From NCBI RefSeq assembly GCF_016907975.1, contig NZ_JAFBCY010000003.1, forward strand, positions 62,001-126,000: a stretch of DNA of 64,000 nucleotides, in the 5' to 3' direction. The notes under the pieces are model-generated. The model did not search any database and was not told the DNA's origin. It was given only the letters and a program-made list of their open reading frames with translations. Origin of the DNA: Methylopila capsulata. Lineage in GTDB: Bacteria > Pseudomonadota > Alphaproteobacteria > Rhizobiales > Methylopilaceae. Positions 50,193-59,482 of this stretch are shown piece after piece. The first letter of the stretch is position 1, and each line of letters starts with the position of its first letter. The position numbers were made by a program, and so were the translations under genes.

Positions 50193-51008
50193 ATGGCTGA
50201 GGTTCTGGTCGTCACGTCGGGCAAGGGAGGCGTCGGCAAGACGACGTCGACCGCGGCCCTCGGCGCGGCTCTCGCCCAGACCGGGCAGAGCGTCGTCGTC
50301 ATCGATTTCGACGTCGGGCTGCGCAATCTCGACCTCGTCATGGGGGCCGAGCGCCGGGTCGTCTATGACCTGATCAACGTGGTCCAGGGCGACGCCAACC
50401 TCAACCAGGCGCTGATCAAGGACAAGCGCGTGGAGAGCCTCTCGCTGCTGCCCGCCTCCCAGACGCGCGACAAGGACGCGCTGACGGCCGAGGGCGTGGA
50501 GCGCGTGATCAACGAGCTCAAGGGCCGCTTCGACTGGATCATCTGCGACAGCCCCGCCGGCATCGAGCGCGGCGCCTATTTCGCGATGCGCCACGCCGAC
50601 CTCGCGGTCATCGTGACGAACCCGGAAGTCTCCTCGGTCCGCGACAGCGACCGCATCATCGGCCTGCTCGACTCGAAGACCGAGAAGGCCGAGCGCGGCG
50701 AGACCATGGAGAAGCTGCTGCTGCTCACCCGCTACGACCCCGTCCGGGCCGAGCGCGGCGACATGCTGAAGGTCGACGACATCCTCGAGATCCTGTCGAT
50801 CCCGTTGCTCGGCATCATCCCGGAGAGCCCGGAGGTCCTGAAGGCCTCCAACCTCGGCTCGCCGGTGACGCTCGCCAACCCGCTGTCGGCGCCGGCGCGC
50901 GCCTACCTCGACGCGGCGCGGCGCCTGCGCGGCGAGACCATCGAGATGACGGTGCCGAGCGAGAAGAAGCGGCTGTTCGGCAACCTGTTCGGTCGGAGGG
51001 CGGCATGA
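50193..51008 (+). CDS. minD: Septum site-determining ATPase MinD
   Basis: A 271-residue membrane-associated ATPase that carries MinC to the poles. The deviant Walker A TSGKGGVGKTT (Lys11, Lys16), VVIDFDVGLRNLDLVMG and DSPAGIERGA are standard. The C-terminal amphipathic helix for membrane binding is present (EKKRLFGNLFGRR). ATG 50193 has GGAGAG eight bases upstream. Overlaps minE by four bases. Confidence 0.98.
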   Translation: MAEVLVVTSGKGGVGKTTSTAALGAALAQTGQSVVVIDFDVGLRNLDLVMGAERRVVYDLINVVQGDANLNQALIKDKRVESLSLLPASQTRDKDALTAEGVERVINELKGRFDWIICDSPAGIERGAYFAMRHADLAVIVTNPEVSSVRDSDRIIGLLDSKTEKAERGETMEKLLLLTRYDPVRAERGDMLKVDDILEILSIPLLGIIPESPEVLKASNLGSPVTLANPLSAPARAYLDAARRLRGETIEMTVPSEKKRLFGNLFGRRAA

Positions 51009-51274
51009 GCGTTCTCAAGTTCTTCACGCGCCGCACCTCGGCGCCCGCCGCCCGCGAGCGCCTTCAGCTCCTGCTCGCCCACGAGCGCGCCGTGTTCGGC
51101 CGCACCGACCTCGTCGCCCAGCTCAAGGACGAGATCCTGGCCGTCATCGCGAAGCACATCGCGATCGATCCGGAGAAGGTGCGGATCAAGACCGACACCC
51201 GCGACACGCTGGCGACCCTCGAGGTCGACATCGAGATCCGCACGCCGAATGGCGGACTGAAGCTCGCCGGCTGA
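51005..51274 (+). CDS. minE: Cell division topological specificity factor MinE
   Basis: An 89-residue MinD-ATPase stimulator. The N-terminal amphipathic FFTRRTSAPAARERLQLLLAHER and the dimerisation half DLVAQLKDEILAVIAKHIAIDPEKVRIK are typical. The ATG overlaps the minD stop (ATGA), and a terminator follows 26 bases after its own stop. Confidence 0.97.
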   Translation: MSVLKFFTRRTSAPAARERLQLLLAHERAVFGRTDLVAQLKDEILAVIAKHIAIDPEKVRIKTDTRDTLATLEVDIEIRTPNGGLKLAG

Positions 51275-51299
51275 CGGCGGCCCCGTTCGACGCGAAATG

Positions 51300-51331
51300 A
51301 AACGGCGCGCTCCTTGGAGCGCGCCGTTTTT
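51300..51331 (+). terminator. Rho-independent terminator of minCDE
   Basis: Near-perfect self-complementary arms (51300-51313 and 51316-51329, GGCGCGCTCC/GGAGCGCGCC core) are followed by TTTTT. Confidence 0.9.
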
Positions 51332-51444
51332 CACTCACGCCGTTCCCTCGGCAGCTTCACGAGGAGCCACGCCGTCGTTCCGGGCGAAGTCCCGGCGCCC
51401 ATCAGCCCGCCGTCTGAAGAGCATCTCGACCGTGGGATCATAGG

Positions 51445-51463
51445 CCCCGGGACATGCCCGGGG
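51445..51463. repeat. Short palindrome downstream of ccdA
   Basis: CCCCGGG-ACATG-CCCGGGG lies between convergent minE and ccdA; it may aid termination of the minus-strand ccdA transcript or be part of a dispersed repeat (GGGACAAGCCC-like elements also occur at 7849-7930). Confidence 0.45.
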
Positions 51464-51514
51464 GCTACGGCTGCGGTCGGCCCATTCGAGGCTCGGTCGA
51501 AGCGCGCGCGCCGC

Positions 51515-52249
51515 TCACCCCAGCGTCGCGAGCCCCGGAAACGTCTCGAGCAGCCAGAACGACGCCGTGGTGGTGAAGCCGGTGAGGAAGGCGATCCCGG
51601 TCAGCACCAGCAATCCGCCCATGACCTTCTCGACCGTGCCAAGATGCGAGCGGAAGCGGCGGAGGAAGCCGACGAAGGGTTTCATCGCAAGCGCCGCGAT
51701 CAGGAACGGCACGCCAAGGCCGAGCGCGTAGACGCCGAGCAGCCCCGCGCCGGCCGCCACCGTGGTCTCGGAAGCCGCGACCGACAGGATCGCCGCCAGC
51801 ACCGGCCCGATGCAGGGCGTCCAGCCGAAGGCGAAGGCGAGCCCCATCACGTAGGCGCCCCAGAGTCCAACGGGCTTCTGCACCTCCAAGCGCGTGTCGC
51901 GCATCAAAAACGGAATGCGGAACAGCCCCAGAAAGTGCAGCCCCATCACGATGATCGCGACGCCCGCGATGGTGGCGAGCAGCGGCGCGTTCTGGAGCAG
52001 CAACCGGCCGAGCAGCGACGCGGTCGCGCCGAGCGCCACGAACACGGTGGAGAACCCCGCGACGAACAGCACGGCGGCCGCCAGCGCCCGGCCGGTGGCG
52101 GCCTTGGGCGCGTCGTCGGCGGTGAGCTTGTCGAGCGTCGTGCCGGCGAGGAAGCACAGGTAGGGCGGCACCAGCGGCAGCACGCAGGGGCTTAAGAAAC
52201 TGATCGCCCCGGCCGCGAAGGCGGCGGGAATGGTGACGACGCCGATCAT
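51515..52249 (-). CDS. ccdA: CcdA/DsbD-like thiol electron transporter
   Basis: A 244-residue inner-membrane protein with six hydrophobic segments. Two redox cysteines sit in ISFLSPCVLPLVPPYL (residue 23 region) and FGWTPCIGPVLAA, the two CcdA signatures. It moves electrons from cytoplasmic thioredoxin to periplasmic thiols used in cytochrome c maturation, so it works with the ccm operon elsewhere in this window. ATG 52249. Not in an operon with ccm. Confidence 0.92.
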   Translation of the reverse strand: MIGVVTIPAAFAAGAISFLSPCVLPLVPPYLCFLAGTTLDKLTADDAPKAATGRALAAAVLFVAGFSTVFVALGATASLLGRLLLQNAPLLATIAGVAIIVMGLHFLGLFRIPFLMRDTRLEVQKPVGLWGAYVMGLAFAFGWTPCIGPVLAAILSVAASETTVAAGAGLLGVYALGLGVPFLIAALAMKPFVGFLRRFRSHLGTVEKVMGGLLVLTGIAFLTGFTTTASFWLLETFPGLATLG

Positions 52250-52387
52250 CTCACGCTCCGGTCGCGCGAGGTCTTTCGCGCCCCCCTGCCCTAGCCCGGC
52301 TTCGGGCCGAACGAAAGGCGCCCGTTCGGCGCGGCGCGGGAACGTGAAGTAAGGGGTCGCCCCGGCGCGCGCCCGCGCCCCGAAGCT

Positions 52388-53404
52388 CTACGACGGCCCG
52401 AACCGGTCCCGCCACGCGGCTTGCACGGCCGGAAGCGGCAGCGCCGTCGCCTCGTACACGCCACGGGCGACGGCGCGCGCAAGCGTCAGCGCCGCCACGT
52501 GCCCAAGCGCGGTCAAGGCCGCCACGCGATCCCCCTCGAGCTCCCGAAGGCCGGTCGCGGCCGAGAACACGACGTCGCCGTCGAGCGGCGAATGGCAGGG
52601 AACGAGCGCCCGCGCGAGCCCGTCCTGCGCCATGACGGCGAGCGCCTTCGCTTCCGCCTTGGTCAGGCGCGCGTCGGTCACGACGACGGCCAGCGTCGTA
52701 TGCGCCCCGGCCTGCGGCTTCGCCGGCGGGAACAGCGCCTCGGGCGGAACCACGGGCGCCGGCCCGCGCCCGCCGAACTCGTCGCCGATTTCGAACGGCG
52801 CGGCCCAGAAATGCGCTCCCTCCCCGACCGTCGCGGAGCCCAGCGCATTGACGACGGCCAGCGCGCCCACCGTGACGCCGAGGTCTTCGAGGACCGCCGA
52901 GGCCGAGCCGAGCCCGCCTTTCAGCGTGGCGGTGCGCGCGCCGAGCCCCGCGCCGACCGAGCCCAGCGCGAAGTCCTCGCCGGCGGAGAGCGTCGCGCAA
53001 TAGCCGAGGTCGCGGTAGGGCGGATAACGGCCCCAGTCCTTGTCCCCGCCGTTGTTCAGGTCGAACAGGATCGCGCCCGGCACGATCGGGACCCGCGCCG
53101 GTCCCACGGCGAAGCCGCGGCCGGCTTCCGCCAGCGCCGCCATCACCCCCGCGGCGGCGTCGAGGCCGAAGGCGGAGCCGCCGGAGAAGACCAGAGCATC
53201 GATCGCCTGCACCGTGCGCTCAGGGGAGAGCAGCTCGGTCTCGCGGACGCCCGGCCCCCCGCCGCGCACGTCGACCGAAGCGGCGGCGGGCCCATCGAAC
53301 ACGATCGCGGTGACGCCGGAGGCGAGCCCGGCGTCGTCGGCGTGGCCCACCCGGACGCCCGCGACGTCCGTCAGGAGGTTTCGGGCGCCCGCCCGGAGCC
53401 TCAC
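52388..53404 (-). CDS. P1 family peptidase (DmpA/BapA-like aminopeptidase)
   Basis: A 338-residue N-terminal-nucleophile-type peptidase. [53 protein letters not shown] and the segment [13 protein letters not shown] are characteristic; a Ser-containing cleavage site for self-processing is expected at [13 protein letters not shown]-like regions or nearby as in DmpA, but cannot be fixed. GTG 53404 overlaps the stop of the cell-wall hydrolase gene (GTGA), so the two are coupled. Substrates may be D- or beta-amino-acid peptides. Confidence 0.88.
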   Translation of the reverse strand: MRLRAGARNLLTDVAGVRVGHADDAGLASGVTAIVFDGPAAASVDVRGGGPGVRETELLSPERTVQAIDALVFSGGSAFGLDAAAGVMAALAEAGRGFAVGPARVPIVPGAILFDLNNGGDKDWGRYPPYRDLGYCATLSAGEDFALGSVGAGLGARTATLKGGLGSASAVLEDLGVTVGALAVVNALGSATVGEGAHFWAAPFEIGDEFGGRGPAPVVPPEALFPPAKPQAGAHTTLAVVVTDARLTKAEAKALAVMAQDGLARALVPCHSPLDGDVVFSAATGLRELEGDRVAALTALGHVAALTLARAVARGVYEATALPLPAVQAAWRDRFGPS

Positions 53405-54837
53405 GCGTCGCCCGGCTGGGGCGCGTGCCAGCGCACCCGGTAGAAGATATGGCGGCCGATCTTGTCGAGCTTGACCATGTCGCGGATCCAGCGCGGGCGG
53501 ACGTAGGTCGCGTGATAATGCGTCGAAGAGCCGACCTCGGGAAGCCACGCGCCGCCCTCGGTCACGTCGCGGGCGATGCGGGTCGCCAAGCGCCATGCGT
53601 AGACGTTGTTCACCCGGTCCGGGATCCGGTCGCAGGCGAAGGAGAACTGGCAGGCGTTGCGCCAGGCCTTGTTCTGGTAGACGACGCCGCAGACGCTGTT
53701 CGGGTAATAGCCGGAGCGCGCGCGGTTCATCACCACCTGCGCCACCGCGTACTGGCCTTCGACCGGCTCGCCGCGCGCCTCGAAGTAGATCGCTTCGGCG
53801 AGGCACTTTTCCGACGAGGCGAGCTGGGCCTCGGGGATGAACAGGCGGCGGGAGATCCGGGTCTGGATGACGCCGTCGAGGCCGCCGCGGAGCGCCGCGG
53901 TCTCAGCTTCCGAGAGCGGGCCCTTGCCCAGCGGAGCGTCGTCGGCGCGGGCGTCGACCTTCGCAAGATGACCGGCGTCGCCCTTCGTCGGCGCCACCGG
54001 CATCGCCGCCACCGCCATGGGCGGCTCCGTCTCGGGCGTGGTGGTGCGCGGGATGTGGCCGCCGGACAGGAACGCGACGGACGGCGTCGAGCCGTCGTGA
54101 TTGGCGCCGGCCTCGCGGCGCGTCATCGGCACGCGCGTCACCGCGCCGACGTCCTGAACCGTCGAATAGGCGCCGTCCTCGTCGAGGCCCTCGTCCTTGG
54201 GCGCGGCGTCCGCGACCTTGGCGGACAGCTCCGCGTGGTTCGGCCGCGGCGGCAGAATGATGGTCGGAGCGGCGCGGCGGCCGTCGCCGACCAGCGGCAG
54301 GACGCTCAGCACGCCGCGGCGGTCGGGATGAAGCAGCGCGCCGATCGCAGGCAGGGTCACGAACGCCTCGCCCGACTCGACCATCGCCGCGACCGTCGGC
54401 GCCGTCGGCTCGGGGGGCGGGAGGATGGCGCTCCGGTCGCCCTTCACGGTGCGGTCGAGGAACGCTTCGGGACCCTGGCCCTTGACCGCGGCCGCGACCA
54501 CCTCGGCCTTCGGCTCCTCGGCCCCCCGCAGCAAAAGGTACTCGCCGCCGCCGAGCGGATCGACGGACAATTCGGGCCCGCGACCCGACGCGAACAGGTC
54601 GGCCGCCTCGAGCGAGACGAGATCGGCCGCGCGCCGATGCCCGGCTGCGAGATAGAGCGCGCGATCGCCTTCCTCCCCCCGTGCGCGGCCCGACGAGAGG
54701 CCGAAGGCGTCCTGCCGCGCGATGGAGGTCGTGGCGAAGGGAAGCGTTGCGGCCGCGAGCGCGAGGCGCAGCATGAACGGCCCGAGCCGCCGCTCCCGCC
54801 GTCCGCCGGCGCGCCGCTTCGTCTCCCGTGACGCCAT
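53401..54837 (-). CDS. SleB-like cell wall hydrolase
   Basis: A 478-residue exported protein. A basic N-terminus and hydrophobic segment ([22 protein letters not shown]) lead to a long low-complexity region of Ala/Pro/Thr. The catalytic Hydrolase_2 (SleB) domain is at about 355-470: [45 protein letters not shown] and ACQFSFACD, with the conserved Glu in YFEARGE. It should cleave peptidoglycan glycan strands during growth. ATG 54837 was chosen as the start of the signal region. An inverted pair TTAACC-N9-GGTTAA (54917-54937) lies 80 bases upstream. Confidence 0.88.
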   Translation of the reverse strand: MASRETKRRAGGRRERRLGPFMLRLALAAATLPFATTSIARQDAFGLSSGRARGEEGDRALYLAAGHRRAADLVSLEAADLFASGRGPELSVDPLGGGEYLLLRGAEEPKAEVVAAAVKGQGPEAFLDRTVKGDRSAILPPPEPTAPTVAAMVESGEAFVTLPAIGALLHPDRRGVLSVLPLVGDGRRAAPTIILPPRPNHAELSAKVADAAPKDEGLDEDGAYSTVQDVGAVTRVPMTRREAGANHDGSTPSVAFLSGGHIPRTTTPETEPPMAVAAMPVAPTKGDAGHLAKVDARADDAPLGKGPLSEAETAALRGGLDGVIQTRISRRLFIPEAQLASSEKCLAEAIYFEARGEPVEGQYAVAQVVMNRARSGYYPNSVCGVVYQNKAWRNACQFSFACDRIPDRVNNVYAWRLATRIARDVTEGGAWLPEVGSSTHYHATYVRPRWIRDMVKLDKIGRHIFYRVRWHAPQPGDA

Positions 54838-55212
54838 CGAACGCGCACTCCACGCGACGCCGGGGCGGACCACGTCCGCCTCAGCCGAAACCACACACGG
54901 GTATGGTTTTCGCGTTTTAACCTTGAGGAGCGGTTAACGGGGGCGATTTTGGCGGCGGGCCGAAAATTTACGCTGTATGTAAAAGGGCTTAGCCGGGAGG
55001 CCCGAGAGGCTTTTATGCCGCTGGGTAAAATGGCGTAAAATTATTGGGGGTGCGGGGCGCTGGGCGTTCGGGATGCGTTCTCGTGTCTTACGGCGCGCCC
55101 GGCACACGAAATCCCTTCTTGAAATCCTCCTCTTCCTTCGCGTTAGGATGGCGTTCAGCCGGGAAATTCCACCGCGCTGGTTTCGTCGGACGCTCGCGAG
55201 GTATTTCTCTAA
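54838..55212. other. 375-base AT-enriched intergenic region between divergent genes
   Basis: No gene is supported. From about 54900 the composition turns AT-rich. It holds TTAACC-N9-GGTTAA (54917-54937), several TAAAA tracts (54960-55045) and probably the divergent promoters of the cell-wall hydrolase (-) and the protease-like gene (+). The left junction of the foreign insert is likely to lie here. Confidence 0.55.
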
Positions 55213-56070
55213 ATGCCCAAGATCCCGGCATCTTATTTAAATTGCACCGTTTACCTCTATAAATCGACTGAAGATGCTGAGATCGGAAAAGCAGAAGGTG
55301 GTACGGGATTTTTTGCCTTCTACCCGATCGACGACAGCAACAAGGGTTATACGTGCATCGTATCGAATTGGCACGTCGCTGTCAGAGATGGATTTTCAGT
55401 CGCTCGAATAAACAGCCCAGATGGCGGATCAGATATAATCGACCTTGACCCTTCAGAATGGTATTTTCAACCCGGAATTGATGTAGCTGTCGCCATCTAT
55501 CGGCACGATCATTTAAGACATAAGGGTTCATTTGTAAGGCCAGGTGATTTTATTACGAAAGAAATTATAACAAGGGAAGAAATCGGACCAGGAGAAGATG
55601 TATTCTTAATTGGCAGATTTGTCGATCACGATGGAGGCAAAGTAAACAAGCCATCCGTAAGATTTGGCAATATCAGCATGATGCACAGTAAGCTTATAAA
55701 TCCTACCGACAAATTCAGTGATATGCTTTGCGTCGACCTTAGGTGTAGAGGCGGATATTCAGGATCTCCTGTATTTGTTTACAGAACTCCTGGGTTCGAT
55801 TTAACACAGCCTCCTGCAAAAAATCTTGAACAATCATTTATTATGCTAGATGGCGTAATCCTTCTCATGATGCTCGGAATGCTTACGTCACAATTTCAAG
55901 AAACTTCAGAAATACGGAAAGGGATCAAAGCAACTCAAGATCAAAGTGAGCCTCCTAACGTTCCCGAAAAAGACCATGTCAAAATACTCAGCGGAATGTC
56001 GTTAGTTACGCCCAGCTGGGACATTGAAAGAGTAATTGCTGCCGCAGTGATCCAACACCACCGATCGTAA
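55213..56070 (+). CDS. AT-rich trypsin-like serine protease, probably horizontally acquired
   Basis: A 285-residue protein with a trypsin-like fold: TGFFAF, then SNWHVAV (His54), GIDVAVAIYR (Asp90) and RGGYSGSPVFVY (Ser183), so the catalytic triad is complete. There is no signal peptide, so it is cytoplasmic; a hydrophobic stretch FIMLDGVILLMMLGML (about 206-223) may lie in the second barrel. Codon use is AT-rich, unlike every neighbour, which marks recent transfer. Trypsin-like proteases without export signals occur in phage-defence and other effector systems, but no partner is proven here. The ribosome site is weak. A 13-bp inverted repeat follows the stop. Confidence 0.75.
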   Translation: MPKIPASYLNCTVYLYKSTEDAEIGKAEGGTGFFAFYPIDDSNKGYTCIVSNWHVAVRDGFSVARINSPDGGSDIIDLDPSEWYFQPGIDVAVAIYRHDHLRHKGSFVRPGDFITKEIITREEIGPGEDVFLIGRFVDHDGGKVNKPSVRFGNISMMHSKLINPTDKFSDMLCVDLRCRGGYSGSPVFVYRTPGFDLTQPPAKNLEQSFIMLDGVILLMMLGMLTSQFQETSEIRKGIKATQDQSEPPNVPEKDHVKILSGMSLVTPSWDIERVIAAAVIQHHRS

Positions 56071-56073
56071 GTT

Positions 56074-56113
56074 GGCGGCGCGTCGCGGATCAGCCAATAC
56101 GCGACGCGCCGCC
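56074..56113 (+). terminator. Hairpin after the AT-rich protease gene
   Basis: GGCGGCGCGTCGC (56074-56086) and GCGACGCGCCGCC (56101-56113) are perfect 13-bp complements around a 14-base loop. No T-run follows, so termination would be inefficient or depend on Rho. Confidence 0.5.
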
Positions 56114-56159
56114 TAAGCGCTCAACCCCGGCAGGGCGTTACCGGAGGAGCGCTATCTCG

Positions 56160-56681
56160 TTAGCTCGCGAGGGCCGCCTTCGCAGCGGCCTCCGACGCTT
56201 CGGCCTTCTCGATAATCTGCGGGTCGGCGAGCGACGCGGCGTAGCCCACCAACAGCGCCCCTCCCCGTTCCGTGTCGGCGACGGCCGACTTTAGCCGGTC
56301 GATACGCTCGATCTCGTCGCCATGCCGGGACCGACGCCAACGGTCGCGAAGGCTCGCCTGCTGCGGCGCCGACATCCCCGACAGCATCGCCGGGCCGTGT
56401 AGCGCAGCGGCGACAACCTCATCCGCTCCCTCGGCCAGAGCCGTCTCTAGCGCTGCACGCCGCTCGTCCTCTTTAAGCTCCGACAGTCGGCGGCGGATTT
56501 CGCCGGCCAAGATCGTATCGCTCGCGTTCGTCGAACGCGGCGGGGCGAAGGTCCGAGCTTCGACGGCCTCGATCTCGCGGCGCGCAGTGCGTAGCGCCGC
56601 ATCGAACTCGCGCAGCGTCGGCTCCGCAGCTTTCCAGGCGGCGTCCTTCACCAGGCGATGGCGCGCAGGCAGCGTCTGCAT
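56160..56681 (-). CDS. Unrecognised alpha-helical protein, possibly island-associated
   Basis: A 173-residue charged, helical protein without signal peptide or membrane segment. Helices with heptad character (ALRTARREIEAVEARTF; IRRRLSELKEDERRAALETALAEG) precede the segment VVAAALHGPAMLSGMSAPQQASLRDRWR, which resembles a short motif in uncharacterised proteins on alphaproteobacterial mobile islands. The open frame continues a few codons upstream of ATG 56681 with no better start, and meaB ends 26 bases beyond, so the N-terminus may be truncated. It is convergent with the AT-rich protease gene. Confidence 0.5.
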   Translation of the reverse strand: MQTLPARHRLVKDAAWKAAEPTLREFDAALRTARREIEAVEARTFAPPRSTNASDTILAGEIRRRLSELKEDERRAALETALAEGADEVVAAALHGPAMLSGMSAPQQASLRDRWRRSRHGDEIERIDRLKSAVADTERGGALLVGYAASLADPQIIEKAEASEAAAKAALAS

Positions 56682-56706
56682 CTCGTCGGCAAGTAATGAG
56701 GGCGCG

Positions 56707-57702
56707 TCAGGGGCCGGTCAGGCGGGCGGCGAGGCGTGTGGTGACTTCGCGTTCGCGGGCGAAGGCGCCGCCGGAGAGCTCACGGAGCAGCGGGGCCGCG
56801 GCGGCCACGCCGGCCGTGCCGAAGCGGGCCTTGAGAGCCGCTTTCAGCCGGGCTTCGGACTGCCGTCTGCGTTGCGGGACGAGCTGCCCGGTCGCCTTCA
56901 GATGCGCGAGGTGCTCGTCCACCAGCGCGGCGAGGTTTTCGACGCCATCGCCGGTCTCCGAGGACACCAGCGTCACCGGGGGGCGCCAGCCGTTGGCGCC
57001 GCCGCTCGCGAGCGTCAGCGCGCTTTCGAGGTCGTCGCGGGCGCGCGTGGCCGGGGCGCCGAGGTCCGCCTTGGTGACCGCCACGACGTCCGGCAGCTCC
57101 ATCACGCCCGCCTTGATGAACTGCAGCGCGTCGCCGGAGGCGGGCTGCACGGCGAGGAGGATGGTGTCGGCGACCAGCGCCACGTCCGCCTCCGACTGGC
57201 CGACGCCGACCGTCTCCACGATCACCCGGTCGAACAGCGCCCGCATCAGGATGACCACGCCGAAGGCGAGGTCGGACAGGCCGCCGAGGCGGTCGCGCGC
57301 CGCGAGCGAGCGGACGAAGACGTCCTGGTCGTCGGGGTCGGTCGGGATGCGCGCGCGGTCGCCGAGCAGCGCGCCGCCGGAGCGCATGGACGAGGGATCG
57401 ACCGCCACCACGCCGACCGAGAGGCCACGGCCGCGCAGGCGCTGCACAAGCGCGCCGGTGAGGGTGGACTTGCCGACGCCCGGCGGGCCGGTGAGGCCGA
57501 TCACGTCGCCCTTCGGCTCGGCCTCCGCGGCGTCGAGCAGGGCCGCGACCTCGAGGCCGCCGGCGCCGCGCTCGAGCCGGGCGAGCGCGCGCGCAAGGCC
57601 AACCTTGCCGGCGCCGCGCAGGGTCTGGAGGTCGGGAAACGGCTGGGCTGTCACGGAAACTGGCGCACCGGGGGCGAGAGAAGCGTCAGCCTCCTCTCGC
57701 AC
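56707..57702 (-). CDS. meaB: Methylmalonyl-CoA mutase-associated GTPase MeaB
   Basis: A 331-residue G3E-family GTPase that protects and reloads adenosylcobalamin-dependent methylmalonyl-CoA mutase. Walker A is LTGPPGVGKSTL, with VAVDPSSMRSGGALLGDR, FVRSLAARDRLGGLS, the ETVGVGQSEADV motif and VAVTKADLGAPA typical of MeaB/ArgK. GTG 57702 gives the longest product; GTG 57654 (16 codons later) is an alternative close to the start of homology. The mutase genes are not in the window. Confidence 0.94.
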   Translation of the reverse strand: MREEADASLAPGAPVSVTAQPFPDLQTLRGAGKVGLARALARLERGAGGLEVAALLDAAEAEPKGDVIGLTGPPGVGKSTLTGALVQRLRGRGLSVGVVAVDPSSMRSGGALLGDRARIPTDPDDQDVFVRSLAARDRLGGLSDLAFGVVILMRALFDRVIVETVGVGQSEADVALVADTILLAVQPASGDALQFIKAGVMELPDVVAVTKADLGAPATRARDDLESALTLASGGANGWRPPVTLVSSETGDGVENLAALVDEHLAHLKATGQLVPQRRRQSEARLKAALKARFGTAGVAAAAPLLRELSGGAFAREREVTTRLAARLTGP

Positions 57703-57751
57703 GATTCCGCGGCGCCCGCGACGGCGCCTTCGTCGGCGGGGCGCCTCGGCG

Positions 57752-58162
57752 TCAGGGCTTCGGCGCGGCGTTCGTCGGGGCGGGTGCGGTCTTGTAGCGG
57801 TCGCAGGCGTCCTTCAGCATGCTGTCGGCTTTCTGCAGCGCCACGTTGAACACGCGCGACTTCTCCGGCGGGAACATGGCGCGCTGCGCCTTCGCCTTGT
57901 CCACGTCGCCCATCATGTAGTCGTAGAACACCTGCCGTTCGGCGACGTCGTTGATGTGCAGGTTCGCGACCTGAACCACGCAGCCGCACAGGTCTTTCGA
58001 GACCTTCGCCGTGCAGGCGGCGGTGTAGGCGGCGTCGACCTTCGCGGATTCGGCCGGATCGGCCGGCTGTTGCTGGCCCGACGACGGCGCGCCCTGCGCG
58101 AGGGCCGCGCCGCTGGCGGCGAGGAAAACGGCGGCCGCGAGGCCGAAGCGGGCGTGACGCAT
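57752..58162 (-). CDS. Small secreted cysteine-containing protein
   Basis: A 136-residue protein with a signal peptide (FGLAAAVFLAASGAALAQG, cut near residue 23). The mature part has CTAKVSKDLCGCVVQVANLHI with three cysteines and a fourth in LKDACDRYK, plus the helix FYDYMMGDVDKAKAQRAMF. Conserved-looking but not recognised. It lies 50 bases upstream of meaB on the same strand. Confidence 0.65.
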   Translation of the reverse strand: MRHARFGLAAAVFLAASGAALAQGAPSSGQQQPADPAESAKVDAAYTAACTAKVSKDLCGCVVQVANLHINDVAERQVFYDYMMGDVDKAKAQRAMFPPEKSRVFNVALQKADSMLKDACDRYKTAPAPTNAAPKP

Positions 58163-58287
58163 AGGTGAGGTCCTCCGACGCGGGCGGCGCCGTCTGTCGC
58201 GGCGCTCGCCTTCTTATGGCGCGCTTACGTTTGGCACGCCGCGTCCGGATCAGCCACCCCCGAGGGGGGCGACGATGGGCGAAAGCG

Positions 58288-58887
58288 TCAGTGCGCCGCG
58301 GTGGCGTCGTAGGCGGGAGTGGTGGCGCGGAAGGCGTCGAGCCATTCGACGAGTTTCGGATGCTGCGCGCGCCATTGTCCTTCAAAGCGGAAGTCGAGAT
58401 AGCCGAGCGCGCAGGCGACCGCGATGGCGCCCACGTCGCCGTGCTCCACCGGCGGCGAGGCCTCAAGCGCGGCCAGCGCGCGGGCGACCTTGCCGGCCTG
58501 CATCTCGAGCCACTTCGGCTCGATCCTGGCCTCGTCGCGAAAGCGCCGCTCGTAGATCTGCAGCAGGGCGGCGTCCATCAGCCCGTCCGCGAGCGCCTGC
58601 GTCCGCAGCGCGGCGAAACGGGCGGAGGGGTCGGCGGGGATGATCTTCCCGCCGCCGGCGAGATGATCGAGGTATTCGAGGATCACGCGGCTGTCGAACA
58701 GCGTCGCGCCGTTCTCGAACTCGAGGGTCGGGATCTTGCCGAGCGGGTTGACGTCGCGGATCGGGTCAGCCGGGTCGGCGGTGTTTGTGGCCACCACGGT
58801 GAGGCGGTCGGACAGGCCGAGGATCGCGGCCGCGATCTTGACCTTGCGCCCGAATGGCGAGGGGGCGGCGGAACGCAGGATGAGCAT
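58288..58887 (-). CDS. Glutathione S-transferase family protein
   Basis: A 199-residue GST. The N-terminal thioredoxin-like domain has RSAAPSPFGRKVKIAA (the Ser/Cys-site loop), NPLGKIPTLEFENGATLFDSRVILEYLD with the cis-Pro and the Glu/Ser glutathione site DSRVI. The helical C-terminal domain has GLMDAALLQIYERRFR and ACALGYLDFRF. ATG 58887 gives normal length. Similar to YibF-type GSTs of unknown substrate; a single gene. Confidence 0.9.
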   Translation of the reverse strand: MLILRSAAPSPFGRKVKIAAAILGLSDRLTVVATNTADPADPIRDVNPLGKIPTLEFENGATLFDSRVILEYLDHLAGGGKIIPADPSARFAALRTQALADGLMDAALLQIYERRFRDEARIEPKWLEMQAGKVARALAALEASPPVEHGDVGAIAVACALGYLDFRFEGQWRAQHPKLVEWLDAFRATTPAYDATAAH

Positions 58888-59026
58888 GGCGTCTCCAGAG
58901 CATGAGGACCTTCGGACCCCCCGGCGGCGACCGTCAGGATCGCCGTCACCCTGTAGCACGGGGAGACGCGGCGGAAACGCGCGAAGCCCCGCCGCCCGCG
59001 ATCCCTCTGCTCCGCCCGCAGGCGCG

Positions 59027-59239
59027 TCAGCCGACGGTGAGGTTGACCGCCTTGGGACCCTTGCCCTTGCGGTCCGGCTCGACCTCGAACGTCACCATCT
59101 GGCCTTCCTCAAGACCCGTTAGACCCGAGCGCGTCACGGCCGAGACATGCACGAAGATGTCGGCGCCGCCGCCGTCCGGCTTGATGAAGCCATACCCCTT
59201 CTCGGCGTTGAAGAACTTGACCGTCCCGCTTTGCGCCAT
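59027..59239 (-). CDS. Cold-shock protein, CspA family
   Basis: A 70-residue single OB-fold RNA chaperone. RNP1 is [12 protein letters not shown] and RNP2 is DIFVHVSAV, both intact. The start has AAGGGGG upstream. The gap to rlmJ (243 bases) leaves room for a long 5' leader, as is usual for cold-shock genes, and holds the palindrome TTTCGCA-CC-TGCGAAA (59381-59396). Confidence 0.95.
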   Translation of the reverse strand: MAQSGTVKFFNAEKGYGFIKPDGGGADIFVHVSAVTRSGLTGLEEGQMVTFEVEPDRKGKGPKAVNLTVG

Positions 59240-59380
59240 GTGGCGCCCCCTTCGCTCGCATGTGAACCACCCGCGCCCCCTCCGGCGCGTATCGAACGCC
59301 GCCCGCCCGCCTGGGCTGCAAAGACGAAGGTTTCACCTGCGCCGCCTCGCCCATCACGCTCGGCCTCCCCATTTTGGTAA

Positions 59381-59396
59381 CGTTTCGCACCTGCGA
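59381..59396. promoter_or_regulatory. Palindrome upstream of the cold-shock gene
   Basis: TTTCGCA (59381-59387) and TGCGAAA (59390-59396) are perfect complements around CC. The site is about 145 bases before the cold-shock start and 87 bases after the rlmJ stop. Either an operator or part of a weak transcript end; not decided. Confidence 0.35.
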
Positions 59397-59482
59397 AAGG
59401 CAAGGCGAAAAGATGGCGCGTTCCAAGGGCGCGGCGCCTCAGGAGGGGGCAGATCGGCGTCGACGACGGGCGGACGCGCTGG

